64,000 nucleotides of DNA from Phyllostachys edulis (Eukaryota; Streptophyta; Magnoliopsida; Poales; Poaceae). Positions 35,018 to 47,218 of this stretch are shown piece after piece. The stretch spans positions 60,096,488-60,160,487 of the forward strand of contig CM070551.1 of the NCBI GenBank assembly GCA_036346405.1, written 5' to 3'. A program made the position numbers and the translations under genes. Each line of letters starts with the position of its first letter. The stretch's first letter is position 1. Below the pieces are notes generated by a model. It was not told the origin of the DNA, made no database searches, and saw nothing but the letters and a program-made list of their open reading frames with translations.

Positions 35018-35771
35018 AGCGAGTTTTTATTATCTTTGGGAGAGGGCGGTTGTGATTTAAGCAATGTGGGCTATCTGGAGCTCTCGGAACAACATGGTTC
35101 ATGGATCATATCAGTTTAAACCTTCCGGGAGGCTTGCCCTTCCATTATCTAAAAATCAGTTTAAACCGGAATGGTTGGTTCAGGTAATAGATGAAATGGT
35201 GTCAACTTTAGAACTGCCGGTGATGCCAAAACCTCTGGATCAGGGTCAATCTGTAGAGAGGTGTAAAAGAACAGGGACAGGGTGGTTCAAACTTCAAAGT
35301 AAACACCGACGGAGCATTTCATGCGACTGGAAGCACTGCGGGGTCAGGAGTTGTGATCAGAGATGAAAGGGGAGGCTTGTGTCTGCATCTTGCAGGAAAT
35401 ATGAACATATAGATGACCCGACCACCATCGAGGTGCTTGCTTGCAGAGATGGAGTGAAAGTGCCAATCGGCAGGTGATTGTCGCACGTAATTATGGAGAC
35501 TGATAGCATGAACTTGATTAATTTGTGGAAGAGTTCAACTTCTTAAAGATCGTTAGTGTTTTACTTCTTACAAGAGATTGAAGCCCTGAGGACGACAGGT
35601 CTCCAAGGTTTTGAGGTGCGCCATGCCAGGAGGACGGCGAATCAAGCGGCGCACGTATGTGCAAAACAAGCTCTTAATTTTGATGTTGCTTGTACGTGGA
35701 TAAACTCCACCCCTATGTTTCTTGCTGATGTTATTCAGCTAGACTGTGCTTCTTCTTCCGAAGATGAATAA
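35018..35771 (+). pseudogene. LINE RNase H-like domain relic (copy B)
   Basis: Counterpart of 4519-5222. It keeps the GAC codon for the first catalytic Asp, but a small local insertion near 35290 shifts the frame just before it, and a ~41-bp insertion lies near 35125. The C-terminal stretch GFEVRHARRTANQAAHVCAKQA to SSSEDE is open. Not functional. Confidence 0.75.
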
Positions 35772-37481
35772 AGAGGTTCTCGCTTGTTTTTTTTAAGGTA
35801 GCTCTCAATTCTGGAGGCTAGGGGTTGCTGTGGAGAAGGGATGCACTCATTGTTTGTGTGGCCATGAACTGACAGTAAAAGCCAAGATGCACTACAGTGG
35901 CCCAAATGCAATACTTGTCCCTGAAATCAGATGCCTAATGCAGCATCGCAACGAGGCTGTTGTTTGTTTAGAACTACTGTCAAAATAACGCTCCAGCATT
36001 TTCACTCGAAAATACGGCAAGAATGAGCATTTTCTAACGAAGAATAACACGAGTTCATCTAGCGTTTCTCTCTAAAAAATATGAGAAGAATGAGCATTTT
36101 CTAATAAAGGATAACACTAATTCATCTGTAATGTTCTTCTCAAAATTAGCTATAGAAAGTTTGTAATCAAATATGAATGATGGAAAGGCAATAACACTCA
36201 ACAAGATAACAACAGTCAATCACACCTGCATAAAAAAAAATACTTATTAGTTTGGACTATTGCTTATTGGAGTGAGCATATGAAAACATCAAATTGACAC
36301 ATCATTTTTTCGTGAAGAAAAATTGGACACATCGTACATGACAATATTTGCAATTGATTTAGTACATTCAGGATTGTTAAGGTACAAAAGGTACTCCAAT
36401 TTGCTGTGCTGTGTCTTTTCTTTCTTTTGAAAAAACGTCCTTTCTTTCTTTTGAAACAAGAGCAGGAGCTCTGCCTCATTTCATTAATAGAGAGAAGAGA
36501 ATACAAACACTAGCCCCAAATGGCAGAGACACCTCACAAGCACCGGAACAACCAACAAAAAAAAACTACAAACCAATGCCTACAAGCATATCAAACCACC
36601 TGACAAGCACAGCTCACCGAAGTTTACTGACCCTACGCACCAGACCACCAACACAGAAAGACAAACACCCAACTTCGATTTAAAGAGTTCGCTACAATTA
36701 CCTCTTTAACCACACTGTAAGGAGACCTCATGACAAAAACTTCGAAGGTCACCTCGCTAGCTTGTCCAAACCAAGCAAGGTCACGGTGATGTTAATTGCA
36801 ACTTCTTGGAATTGTCCCTTCACTGATTCTAGACATCTGTCTATGGCCTTTTCGCTACTCGATCTGTCAGATTATCGGAAGTGAATGTAAATGAGTGCAG
36901 TTCTAAAGCAATAGCGGAGCACTTCTTGCAACCTGTACCTGCCTGTGCCACAAAATAGCACATCAAATTACACATGTAATTTTAGTGGTGGATTTACTTT
37001 AATCCCCAATTTCAACTGACTGAAACAAGCTCATATTGACATGTCAAAGATACCGCATCCAAAAATTCAATCCCAATTTATCCAGGAAGAAGTGGAACTA
37101 GTTGCGGATTTAGGATTTGATCACACATCGGGTTAAATTCTAATAGGCTAACATCTTAAAACTAACGCTAATTTCTATCTACACCAGAACATATAAAAAA
37201 AATTGACAAATGCTTGATTGACATGAAACTGTAACAAAAATACTTCAACATAAAATATAATAAGAAAAACATGGCAAAACATAAATAATATAGCATCTTA
37301 GAGATACAAATTGAGTACCTAAATAACGAAGATTTTATCTGTAATCTAGTCCACCATTTCTTCGTTAATAGTTAGACGAGTACCAGAATCTACAAAGACA
37401 ACAAAAAAAAAAATCAAACAGAGGTATGATTGTCATACAAAGAACATGAAGTTTAGATTTGTAAGAACTTAACTTACTACT
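35772..37481. other. AT-rich non-coding stretch of copy B
   Basis: Counterpart of 5223-6881, with small indels such as a repeated CTTTCTTTCTTTTGAAA near 36415-36460. No gene seen. Confidence 0.4.
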
Positions 37482-37757
37482 AGCGCGAGATAGTTGTTTG
37501 TTACGTGACCTCATTCCTTGAAAACGCTCTAAAATCTTATCATCTTTAATTAATGAGTGCAAATATGTCTCGCTCAATATAGCATACAATGTTGTGATTC
37601 ATCCATTCACCATTCATCTCCTCAATTGGTTTTCAAAACCCAGGATCGACAACTACATCATCTGGACTAAGTTTGACATGATGATTGTTTTGCTCATTGT
37701 GACTAGCTCCAGCTCCAATTGTTTCGGGAAGAGATTGGTTGGATTGTTGTGTTCGTA
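37482..37757 (-). pseudogene. hAT (TTF-type) transposase relic, N- and C-terminal pieces joined (copy B)
   Basis: Counterpart of 6882-7157 with the same architecture: QSLPETIGAGASHNEQNNHH, LSPDDVVVDPGF-stop-KPIEE, MNGEWMNHNIVCYIERDIFA, then a frameshift and DDKILERFQGMRSRNKQLSRAS. Both copies share the TGA and the frameshift, so the gene was already dead when the segment was duplicated. Confidence 0.6.
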
Positions 37758-37959
37758 TTGGAAAATAAGATGACAATGTTTTGCTCCTCTTCATTTTTGT
37801 ATATCTAATTCCTAAATAGGCAATGCACTTATTAACAATATACAGGCAACAAGTTAATTTTGCACCAAGGAACCAAAACAGTATAAGTCAAGCAACTACA
37901 AGTCTACAACCATATGATCCATATGACCATATCGGCACACTACACACTGCTCCTGAAGA

Positions 37960-40110
37960 GAGCTATCTCATTTCCACATATATGCAAGAACTACAACCAT
38001 ATCTATCCATATGGTCCATATGACCATATCCGCACTACCGCACACTGCACAAATGACATTTAAACATACACCTCAAATTTTAGTTTCGGTACTTAGGTGT
38101 GCACCTCTGTCTTGAAGAAGATCCTGAGATCGTCGGCAACGCGGCTGCAGGCCTCGGCAATGTCAACGAGGACGACGACGGCGCCGTTGTTGTTGGCAGG
38201 GAGCCCTAGAGGCACTGCGTCGAGGATGGCTGCGGACACAGCGTTGGATGGGGACGGAGGCGAGGCAAGGGCACTACGCCGGCTGCCAGGCGTGGAGGAA
38301 GGGCGCAGCGCTAGGCAGGGATGGACCAACGGAGGGCGCGTGGGCGTGGTGTCGGCCGTGAGGGAGGGCGTGGAGGAAGCCGGGAGGGGTGGTCGGCGAC
38401 GGCGACGGGCCAGCGAGGTTGCTGAGCCGCCGATGGAGGAGCATGGCGCAGGGGCTTGTGGGTGAGGCAAAGCCGCAGAGAGGATTAGGTTTGGACTAGT
38501 CACTGGTGGGAGTGGGGGAGGGAGGCGTGGACCGGTGTGGATTGGCTGGGCCTCGGGATAAATGCTAACACTCAATTTGTCAGGCCTATATCACAAAAAA
38601 AAATTCATTGCAATTTTTGCTAGGCCTTAGGCTATAGCCTACCCTGTCCGAGGCCTAGATCCGCCCGTGACAGAACAGATGAACACATAACACGAGAACG
38701 AGTTTTTGGCTAAAATGGTACTGTTGCGTAAAGAAATAGCAAAAATAGCTCCCCTGTCATGACATTTGAGCGTGAAACTAATGTTATTTTTGTCAATTTA
38801 TTTATAGGAGACTATTTTTACTATTTCGGATAAAAAAAACGCCCTAAACAAGCCAAAAAGAACAACGTGCGAGGAGATTGCGTACATGCTCATCAGTGCA
38901 GAGTGCAGACCTGAGCTTCTGAGGGCCAAGCCAGGTTTGTGGGCCTTGAAAAAAGAAACTTTTATCGGGATACCCTTCACGTCTTATTCCTGCCTATTTA
39001 TCTCTCCTCTTTCCTTTCCCCCTGCATGCGTCCAATAGCGAAATTTTCAGCTTGAACTTGCATCACTGTTCACAGGCTGCAAAGTGGTGGATTTGGTCGG
39101 CCACTTGCGCCACAAAAGCCAGAGCAAGTTACTCCTGTAGTACAACATTATCTCTCTTTATATGATAGCGCTTTATCAGTTGTCGCTATAGCGCCACCGT
39201 CCTTCAAGGTCAGATGCCATCATGAAGGACAAAGGAGATCAGAGAATTAAGGACAGATGGAATTGATCGGCCACTTGCACCACAAGATGCAGAGCATGTC
39301 ACACTCGTAGTACACGCGTCGTGATTAGTGAAGCAATCGTAGGAGATGCAGACGGATATTTCTTATCTTGTTTTTATTTTAGATTTTTTCTTCTTCTTAG
39401 AATCGGAGTTAGACGCAGATAGTGCCGGATACGAATACGTATAGTCTTAGTCAGAATGCAAAGCGAATACATGCCGAACCGAATATGGATTGTCTCGGTC
39501 ATAAATATTTAATCAGATATTGTACGAAAACAGAAACCATATATATTGCACATAAAAAGATCAATCAACCATACTACATGTTCAAAATACAACTACGTTA
39601 ACAATTTAACAGACAAAATTAACTATATCACACTATCACGACGACTAATTAAAAAAGTTGTAGCAAGTCATAGTGATAGTAGTACAAAAGGTGTTCAAAA
39701 TGTAACTAGCCGACTACATAACAGGACAGATACAACATATACAAAGCCTATAGACCAGTAGCAATACTAGTTAGGGATACACAGAACATTGACTGGTAGC
39801 AAGTCTATAGCGTCCCAATTTTTCGAGTTTTCAAAAATCTTTTATTTAAAATAAAGTTTTATAAAACTTTCGTGATTTTTAAGAATTTATTCGGGTGGAT
39901 GAACAGTCAGGAACTATCGGTTCCGTTTGCATCTCTACTTCTGCTTACCTCTTCTCATATCTACGATGACGGTGATGGCGCATTGTAAACTTGCTCCCTC
40001 TGGTAACACATGCTCTGTGATGCATACAATTCTGGCCACCAATTTGAATCGTAACGCGTTTGCCAGACCTAATAAAATCATTTCCATACGTACAATTGAA
40101 AACAAATTAG
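37960..40110. other. Copy B stretch without a gene
   Basis: Counterpart of 12220-14428. The minus-strand frame at 38093-38575 is longer here than in copy A, but it is proline/alanine-rich and diverges in frame between copies, so I do not call it a gene. Confidence 0.45.
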
Positions 40111-40599
40111 ATGCCTTAATCGGGGCGCCCGGCCCCGGTGCATTTTTGAAAACAGGTATGTTCAAATTATTTTCATATGTACAGTTTGATATTTACAAAG
40201 AATATATAGTTGGCCAAAAATGGTTTGACTACACGATTCTCTTGTTCGTGACTAGAGGGGCTGAGGAGATAACTGCTACTTAATCTGCAGGTGGCAGCAT
40301 CAGGAGAAAGGACAGAAACACTAAGCCCAGTTTAGTTCATTAATTTTATAATAATAGCAGATGCATAAACACGCATGTGCCGGCGTGGGAAGGATACGAA
40401 GAGGCAGACATGGGTGGATACAAGTAGGGCTTAGAATTGGGATATATAGGAAACACTTGATTCGGTTTTATTTTACCGAATCAAAATCTCTGTATACATA
40501 GATATGTATCTCGCAATATAAGTCCAGCAACTCTATATAGATGTGATGATATATATAGAGACACTCAGTTGCTTTTCTTCTGTATCCACCACCCGACGT

Positions 40600-41340
40600 T
40601 GATAGGTTATCCACGAATGTACTGCCGGACTATTTGGCAGCCGTACTGATCACTCATTCATGTATGCTAACCTCGCGGCTAATGTGAATGTGAGGACTGC
40701 GATTCCACATCGCAGAGGAAAAGGTCCACGTGGGGGTGGCAGGGACAAGCGTCCGCGTCGCGCTGCGATCTCATCTCCGGCCAGTGGCTAGGCGGCTTGG
40801 CATCACCGCCACGTGTGTCGTGAGAGCGACGCCAGCCTGTAGGAAAGCTTGGATCTAGGTAATCTTGCTTTCAGCAATTATAACAACAGGTTAAACGAGC
40901 GCGCTGTGTAAGCAAGATTACCGCGTAGGAGAGGGAGTCGTGGGAGCAGAAGGCACTAGCGCTGGGGTTGCGCGCGGTTGATCTGATCCGTTGGTGATTA
41001 CCGATCGGACGAACACGAATGATGATGAGAGGATGGACGACGGTAAACTTCTTTTTTTAAGTAGTAGAGAATGGACAGATGGATAAACAAAGCTTGGATC
41101 TAGGTAATCTTGCTTTCAGCAATTATAACATGTTAAACGAGCGCGCTGTGTAGCGCCAAGGACCGTGCGATGGCGTTGCTGGCGCGCATCGATTTCGTGT
41201 CTGGTTCCAGGAATAGAGCTGAGCATGCACGTCATAAAATTGCGCCGGGTCCGCCTCCAATTATTGTCCAAACAGAATCTGTCTAGTTCTGCATGTAATT
41301 ATAGTTTATGCAATTCCTCCAACCGGCGGCATATACAGTA
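40600..41340. other. Highly conserved non-coding block (copy B), with internal insertion
   Basis: Counterpart of 15170-15700. About 180 bases of extra sequence (40911-41090) sit between two direct copies of a 60-base stretch (AAGCTTGGATCTAGGTAATC at 40851 and 41091) that is single in copy A. Confidence 0.5.
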
Positions 41341-41374
41341 ACTATCTAAATATTGTCCCCGCCCCCCCTCCCCC

Positions 41375-41376
<2 letters not shown>

Positions 41377-41435
<59 letters not shown>
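41377..41435. repeat. CA then TA microsatellite
   Basis: A (CA)n run of 44 bases (41377-41420) followed by (TA)n to 41435, preceded by a C-rich tract. Starts exactly where copy B departs from copy A. Confidence 0.95.
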
Positions 41436-41815
41436 GAAAAATACTTTCTACTCCCAGTGTGAGCTTTCACTTTTGATATACCACCTAAAAGAACTTGACA
41501 TACTCCTTTATCACTTTGGGTATACTCATACACTAATTATAAGATACTCCAATGTGAATCGCATTAAAAAAATTGCAAGAGAGTCTATAGTTTTTAGCAT
41601 ATTTTGTAAATACTTTCATATTCGCACATAAAAAGGAGTATGTCACATAAAAAGAAGTATGTCTAAAAATTTTACATACCACCCCTTAAAGGTGTGAATA
41701 CCACCTAGGTGGTCTTATATACTGTGATACTACACATACATACTCTCGGTTCATGCAAGATACTCCCTACGCTAGAGATACTGAAATAGGAGTAACTACA
41801 CCGAGTAGGAAAAGG

Positions 41816-41929
<114 letters not shown>

Positions 41930-42288
41930 CTTTGCATACTCCTATGAGTATGTACTCCCACTTTCAATATACCACTTAAACGAAGACATTATACTTCTTT
42001 ATCACTTTCAAGATACTTAAATACCAATTATAAGATACTCCAATACGACTTGATTAAAAACTTTTCACTGAGTTTTTATTTTTGTTATATACCCTTTTTC
42101 ATATATAAAAGAAGTATATACACAAATTTTGCTATAAAAAGGTGGATTTTAATGATTTTTTTACTAAACTCACCTTAGGGTATGTTATAATCATTATTGA
42201 GTATAATCAAATTGATAAAGAGGTATCATCATACAATTTAAGTGGTATATGAGAGGTGAAGTACGTACTCGTGAGTACCATACCATTT

Positions 42289-42368
42289 TCATATATATGT
42301 ATATGTGTGTGTGTGTGTATATATATACATACATACATTTATACATACATACATACACATATATATAC

Positions 42369-42416
<48 letters not shown>

Positions 42417-42440
42417 GTATACATACATACATACATATAT
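42289..42440. repeat. Compound TA/TG/TACA microsatellite
   Basis: Alternating (TA)n, (GT)n, (TACA)n and (TATG)n runs with local mirror symmetry, between two foldback units. Open frames of repeated Tyr/Ile/Cys here are microsatellite artefacts. Confidence 0.95.
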
Positions 42441-43810
42441 AGGACGCCTGCTTTAGCACTCTAGAGTACATACTCCCACTTCGAATATACCACTTAAACA
42501 AATATATTATACTTCTTTATCATTTTCAGGATACTTAAATACTAATTATAAGATACTCCAATGCGACTTGATTGAAAAATTTTCATTGGAGCCATTTATT
42601 TTGCTATATACCCTTTTTCATATATAAATGAAGTATATACACAAATTTTGCTATAAAAGTGGATTTTAATGAATTTTTTTTAATGAAACTCACTTTGAGG
42701 TATATTATAATCACTATTCGAGTATCCTCAAATAGATAAAGATATATCATCATATGATTTAAGTGGTATATGAGAGGTGGAGCACGTCTCCCACCTCATA
42801 TACATTTTAAACCTCTTTATATATTTGAGCATACTCTAATAATGATTAGAAGATACCCCAAATTGAGTTCCATGAAAAAATTCATTAAACTTCACTCTTT
42901 ATAGCAAAATTTGTGTATATACTTCTTTTATATATGAAAAAAGGTATATAGCCAAAAACAAAGGGCTCCAATGAACAATTTTCAATTAAGTCACATTGAG
43001 TATCTTATAATTAGTATTTATATCTTGAAAATGATAAAAAAGTATAATATAGCGTTCAAGTGGTATATTGAAGTGGGAGTACATACTCCTTCCAATATAC
43101 CACTTAAACAAATATATTATATTTCTTTATCATTTTCAGTATACTTAAATATCAATTATAAGATACTCCAAGATTTACTTGATTGAAAAAATTTCATTGG
43201 AGACCTTTATTTTTGCTATATACCCTTCTTCATATGTAAAAGAAGTACATACATAATTTTTGCTATAAAAAGTAGACTAATGATTTTTTTTAGGAACTCA
43301 CTATGGGGTATCTTATAATCATTATTGGAGTATGCTCAAATAAATAAAGAGGTATCTTCATACAATTTAAGTGGTATATGAGAAGTGGGAGTACATACTC
43401 CCAGGAGTACCACACAGAGTATGTACTCCCACTTCTAATATATCATTTAAACGAGCATATTATATTTCTTTATCACTTTCAGATACTTATATTATACTTC
43501 TTTATCACTTTCAATATACTTAAATACCAATCATAAGATACTCCAATGTGAGTTGCTTAAAATGTTTTCATCAGAGTCTTTTATTTTTGTTATATAACAT
43601 TTTTCATATATAAAAGATGTATGTACACAAATTTTGCTATAAAAAGTAGATTTTAATATAAAAAAAATCATGAAACTCACTTTTGGGTATCTTATAATCA
43701 TTATTATGGTATGCTCAAATAGATAAAGAGGCATCATCATATGATTTAATACCTTCTACTCCTGAGTGTAGTTACTCCCACCTCTGATATACCACCTAAA
43801 AGAACTTGAC

Positions 43811-44056
43811 TGTAATACCCCAGTCTACTCGTAGTGCGGCCCATGTGGCCCATGAGGAGTCATCTGGTGGGATTAGTCCCCATATTGCTTGTCTAAAGTG
43901 AGTTGTAGTAGTATATAATGCCTGTTGGGTCCAAACATAGCACCTTCGAGTTAACCCTTTTACACGAAGCGAGGACGAAAGTGTAAATGGGTGCTATGTG
44001 TGCTGGTCCGCCCTATGGTGGGTCGGGCATTGAGCGATTTTGGGCCGTGTGTTACA
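43811..44056 (+). repeat. 5' LTR
   Basis: TGTAATACCCCAGTC to GTGTGTTACA. Contains TAGTAGTATATAATGCC and a TTTTACACGAAGCGAGGACG stretch shared with the other LTR. Confidence 0.9.
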
Positions 44057-44119
44057 GATGGTGTCGAGCATCAACTCACAGACGGGCGGCGTGTGCGGAT
44101 GGGGCGGCGCGCATATAGC

Positions 44120-46700
44120 GATGGTCAGAAGATCGAGGTGGCCGACTAGAGGAGTGAATAGGCGTTTAAAACTTCTTTGGCTAAAACCAATTTCTAATGC
44201 GTAGCTAATACAAATACGGTTTTGCACAATTAAAGCCTAAATCAACTAGGTTCAACTAAGTGCACCAACAATATGAGACTATATAAATGATAGCAATCAT
44301 ACACATACAATTAAGCAATCTAAATACAAGTAATGTAAATTGCACAATGTAAAGCACAAGTAATCAAACCACAATGACAAGTCGATGTTTTCCCGTGGTG
44401 ATCGGAGACTTGCCGGTCTCCCCTAATCCACGTTGAGGGAAACCCAAACCAATTGGGCCGGCTCCACGAATTAAGCCTTCCTCCGAGGTATCAACACCTC
44501 GCTTCACTAGGGTTGCTTTTGCTCCACTCCGGAGATGGCGAGCACCACACCACTCACAAACCGCCCGGGTCTTCTCACAATCTTCTTTGAGAAGCTCACC
44601 GGCGCAATGACGCCACCACGCCGTCTAGGTGTCGGCAAACACCAAGAGTAATAAGTCTCTAACTTTCACTTGAACCAATCAAGTGTCAAAGCTCTATGGA
44701 TACGAAATCCACAACCTAAGACAACACATGCACTTAGGGTTTGCTCTCAATCACTCACTAAGTGCAACACATGCACAAATGAAGAGAGTGCTTGCTCTAG
44801 CTCAAAGGAATGTCTAAGGAACTTGCAACACATGCAAAGTCCTCCACAATAACACCAGCAACCTTCCACACACGGCCAAGGTGGGTATATATAGCCCACA
44901 CAACCAAACTAGCCGTTGGAAGAAAAATACCAGAAAAAACGGGACAATCGGTACTACCGCCATTGAAAGGCCGGTACTACCGCAAACACGGTAATGGCTA
45001 TAAAACTAGCCGTTGCGAAGATTTTCGGAACAACCGTCAACACATACACGGTCGTTCCGTTCACCGGTAGTTCCGCCCAAAGCATTGCGGTACTACCGCT
45101 TAGCCAAAGAGAGCAACACATGCTCAAAATCGGCTAAGGACCAGATTACATTGGTACTGGAATTTACGTACCGTCAACATATGAATGGTAGTTCTGCGAG
45201 ACGGTCGTACCGCTCACAAAGAGCCGGTACTACCGCGCTACACCAAAGCGAGCCAAGACCAATTTGCAACGCTACTGGAATTTCCATACCGCACGGAAAA
45301 CGCCAGACCTACCGACGTGCGGTAGTACCGCACACAAGGTCTTGGATACCGCTCACTCGCTGCAGAGACCTACACATGATCTTGACACGTGACGGTACCG
45401 GATCAAAGGGCCGTTCGACCACGGGTTTTAACCGTTGGATTCAAGAGCCGCTCGACGGTCCGAACGCCACGCTAATCTGACCATTAGATCAAGATCTAAC
45501 GCCTCATGCGCGATGCTCCAAACAACCTCCGGTAGTACTGCCACACATGGCCGGTACTACCGCTTCACGGTAGTTCCGCAATGTCAACGCCGGAACTACC
45601 ACACTACCTCAAAGCAACACATGCTCAACAGGTGCGGTAGTTCCGCCAAGGAACCACCGGTCATATAAGAAAGCGGTAGTTCCACAGAACACATGCCGCA
45701 TTACTACCAATTTCAACAGAAGCAAAATTTGCATTCGTTTAACTCAATTTTGCAAAACACATTTGCCAAATTGATACGAGATGCAAACACAAGACAAAGG
45801 CATGATTCTCAACAAGTTGCAAAACATATTTGCCAACTTTTAGAATCAATACCACAAGGAATAAGGTACATGGACTTAAACAATTTGCAAAACACATTCG
45901 CAAACTAAGTCACATGCTACAAGGACTAAACATGAGCCACAACTATTTGTAAAACACATTCACAAATATTGGCAACATGTTAAACAAGGATAAGGTACAT
46001 GGACTACAACTATTTGCAAAACATATTTGCAAACTAGTCACATGCTACAACAAATAAGCACTTAGATTAAACTATTTGCAAAACACATTCGCAAATAGCA
46101 ACATCCTTTAAAGAGCATAGAGCAGCCAAGATGAGCTATCAACACATGACTAACTCAAGCTACTAGACAAAGACCCCTCTTAATAGTACGGCGACCTATA
46201 CTAGCAATCCGGTCTCCCAACCAAACACCGAGACCGGTAAAAGACTAGGAACACATCCTTAGCCCTAGCTAGCCATACCTTTGCCTTTAGCAACTTCTTG
46301 AAGCTTGATGATGCACATCCTTGTTTCAACTCCGAGTTCTTGACTTGATGCTCATCAACGTATGATGACATCCTTTGCTTGCCCTTCATCAACACATGAT
46401 GAAGCTTCTTTTGACTTGATGATCAACACATGATCATCTCCTTTTATGAACATCATCGACACACGATGATTTCCTTTATCTTTGAACTTGATGCACATCA
46501 CCACATGATGCATCCTTTACACCAAGCTCTTAACTTGATGACCATCAACACATGATGTCATCCCAAATCATCAACCACATGGAACATAACCTATTTCATC
46601 CAACTCATAGAAAATGTTAGTTCCAACAATATGATTATCATTAATTACCACACCATACCATTAGCTCATAATGGTTTGGGACAAGATATCGCAATCTTTC
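44120..46700 (-). mobile_element. Nested LTR-type sequence on the minus strand
   Basis: Its minus strand parallels the element at 16429-18300: it shares CCTCTTAATAGTAC, GACCGGTAAAA, CCACGTTGAG, CCACTCCGGAGATGG, the TATATATAGCCCACACAACC promoter-like block and a near-end CTCCTCTAGTCGG. On that strand the stretch next to its beginning reads CCAAAGAGGGAAAGATTG (about 46700), like a polypurine tract before an LTR. Short repeats fill it: TTGCAAAACACATTTGC (45750-46100) and CTTGATGATCATCAACACATG (46290-46560). Borders are only approximate. Confidence 0.5.
44945..45690. repeat. Second cluster of GCGGTAGTACCGC-type palindromes
   Basis: About 15 variants (GGTACTACCGCC, GCGGTAGTACCGC, GGTAGTTCCGCC, GGTCGTACCGCTC), irregularly spaced, as in 17120-18045. 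Confidence 0.85.
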
Positions 46701-47218
46701 CCTCTTTGGCAATTGATGATAATCACTTCAAATAGCAAATAATTGAATAGATTGGTATAAGTATATAAGCACTACACAAGTTGTATATACTCATATGAAT
46801 ATATATAACTACACAAGTTATATATACTCAAAGGATATATGAGCACACATGTCTCATATACACACATGAATATATTAACTGCACGAGTTATATATATTCA
46901 AGGATATGTGAGTACACAAGAACTACACAAGTTATGCCATACTCACATACAAGTATATTTAGACTACACAAGTGTTATATACTTACAAGAACATGTTAAC
47001 TACACAAGTTAAATGTAATCGAGGATATGTGAATTATTATGTCGAAATACATACCTCTTTGATTTTCACCTTTATATCCAAATGAGACTAAACATGATAT
47101 AACAAATAGAAGTGTTAGTCTCACAATTAGGTTTATCATTAATCACCAAAACTCCATTAACACATAATGGTGGGTCTAGATTCTTCAATGGCGCGTGTGG
47201 TCCCGGAGTGGACACACG
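46701..47218 (-). other. Repeat-rich stretch between nested elements
   Basis: Repeated ACTACACAAGTTATATATACTCA-type units (46770-47030), then sequence like the internal part of the minus-strand LTR element. No gene. Confidence 0.4.

Noticed and set aside
38093..38575. 160-codon minus-strand frame in copy B
   Set aside because: Proline/alanine/serine-rich, broken in copy A, no known domain.
39927..40283. 118-codon frame in copy B
   Set aside because: Short and without a recognisable domain; copy A is interrupted by a Stowaway MITE and indels with no sign of an ancestral gene.
43811..44056. Cassandra-type LTR with 5S RNA sequence
   Set aside because: No 5S promoter-like block recognised in the LTR.
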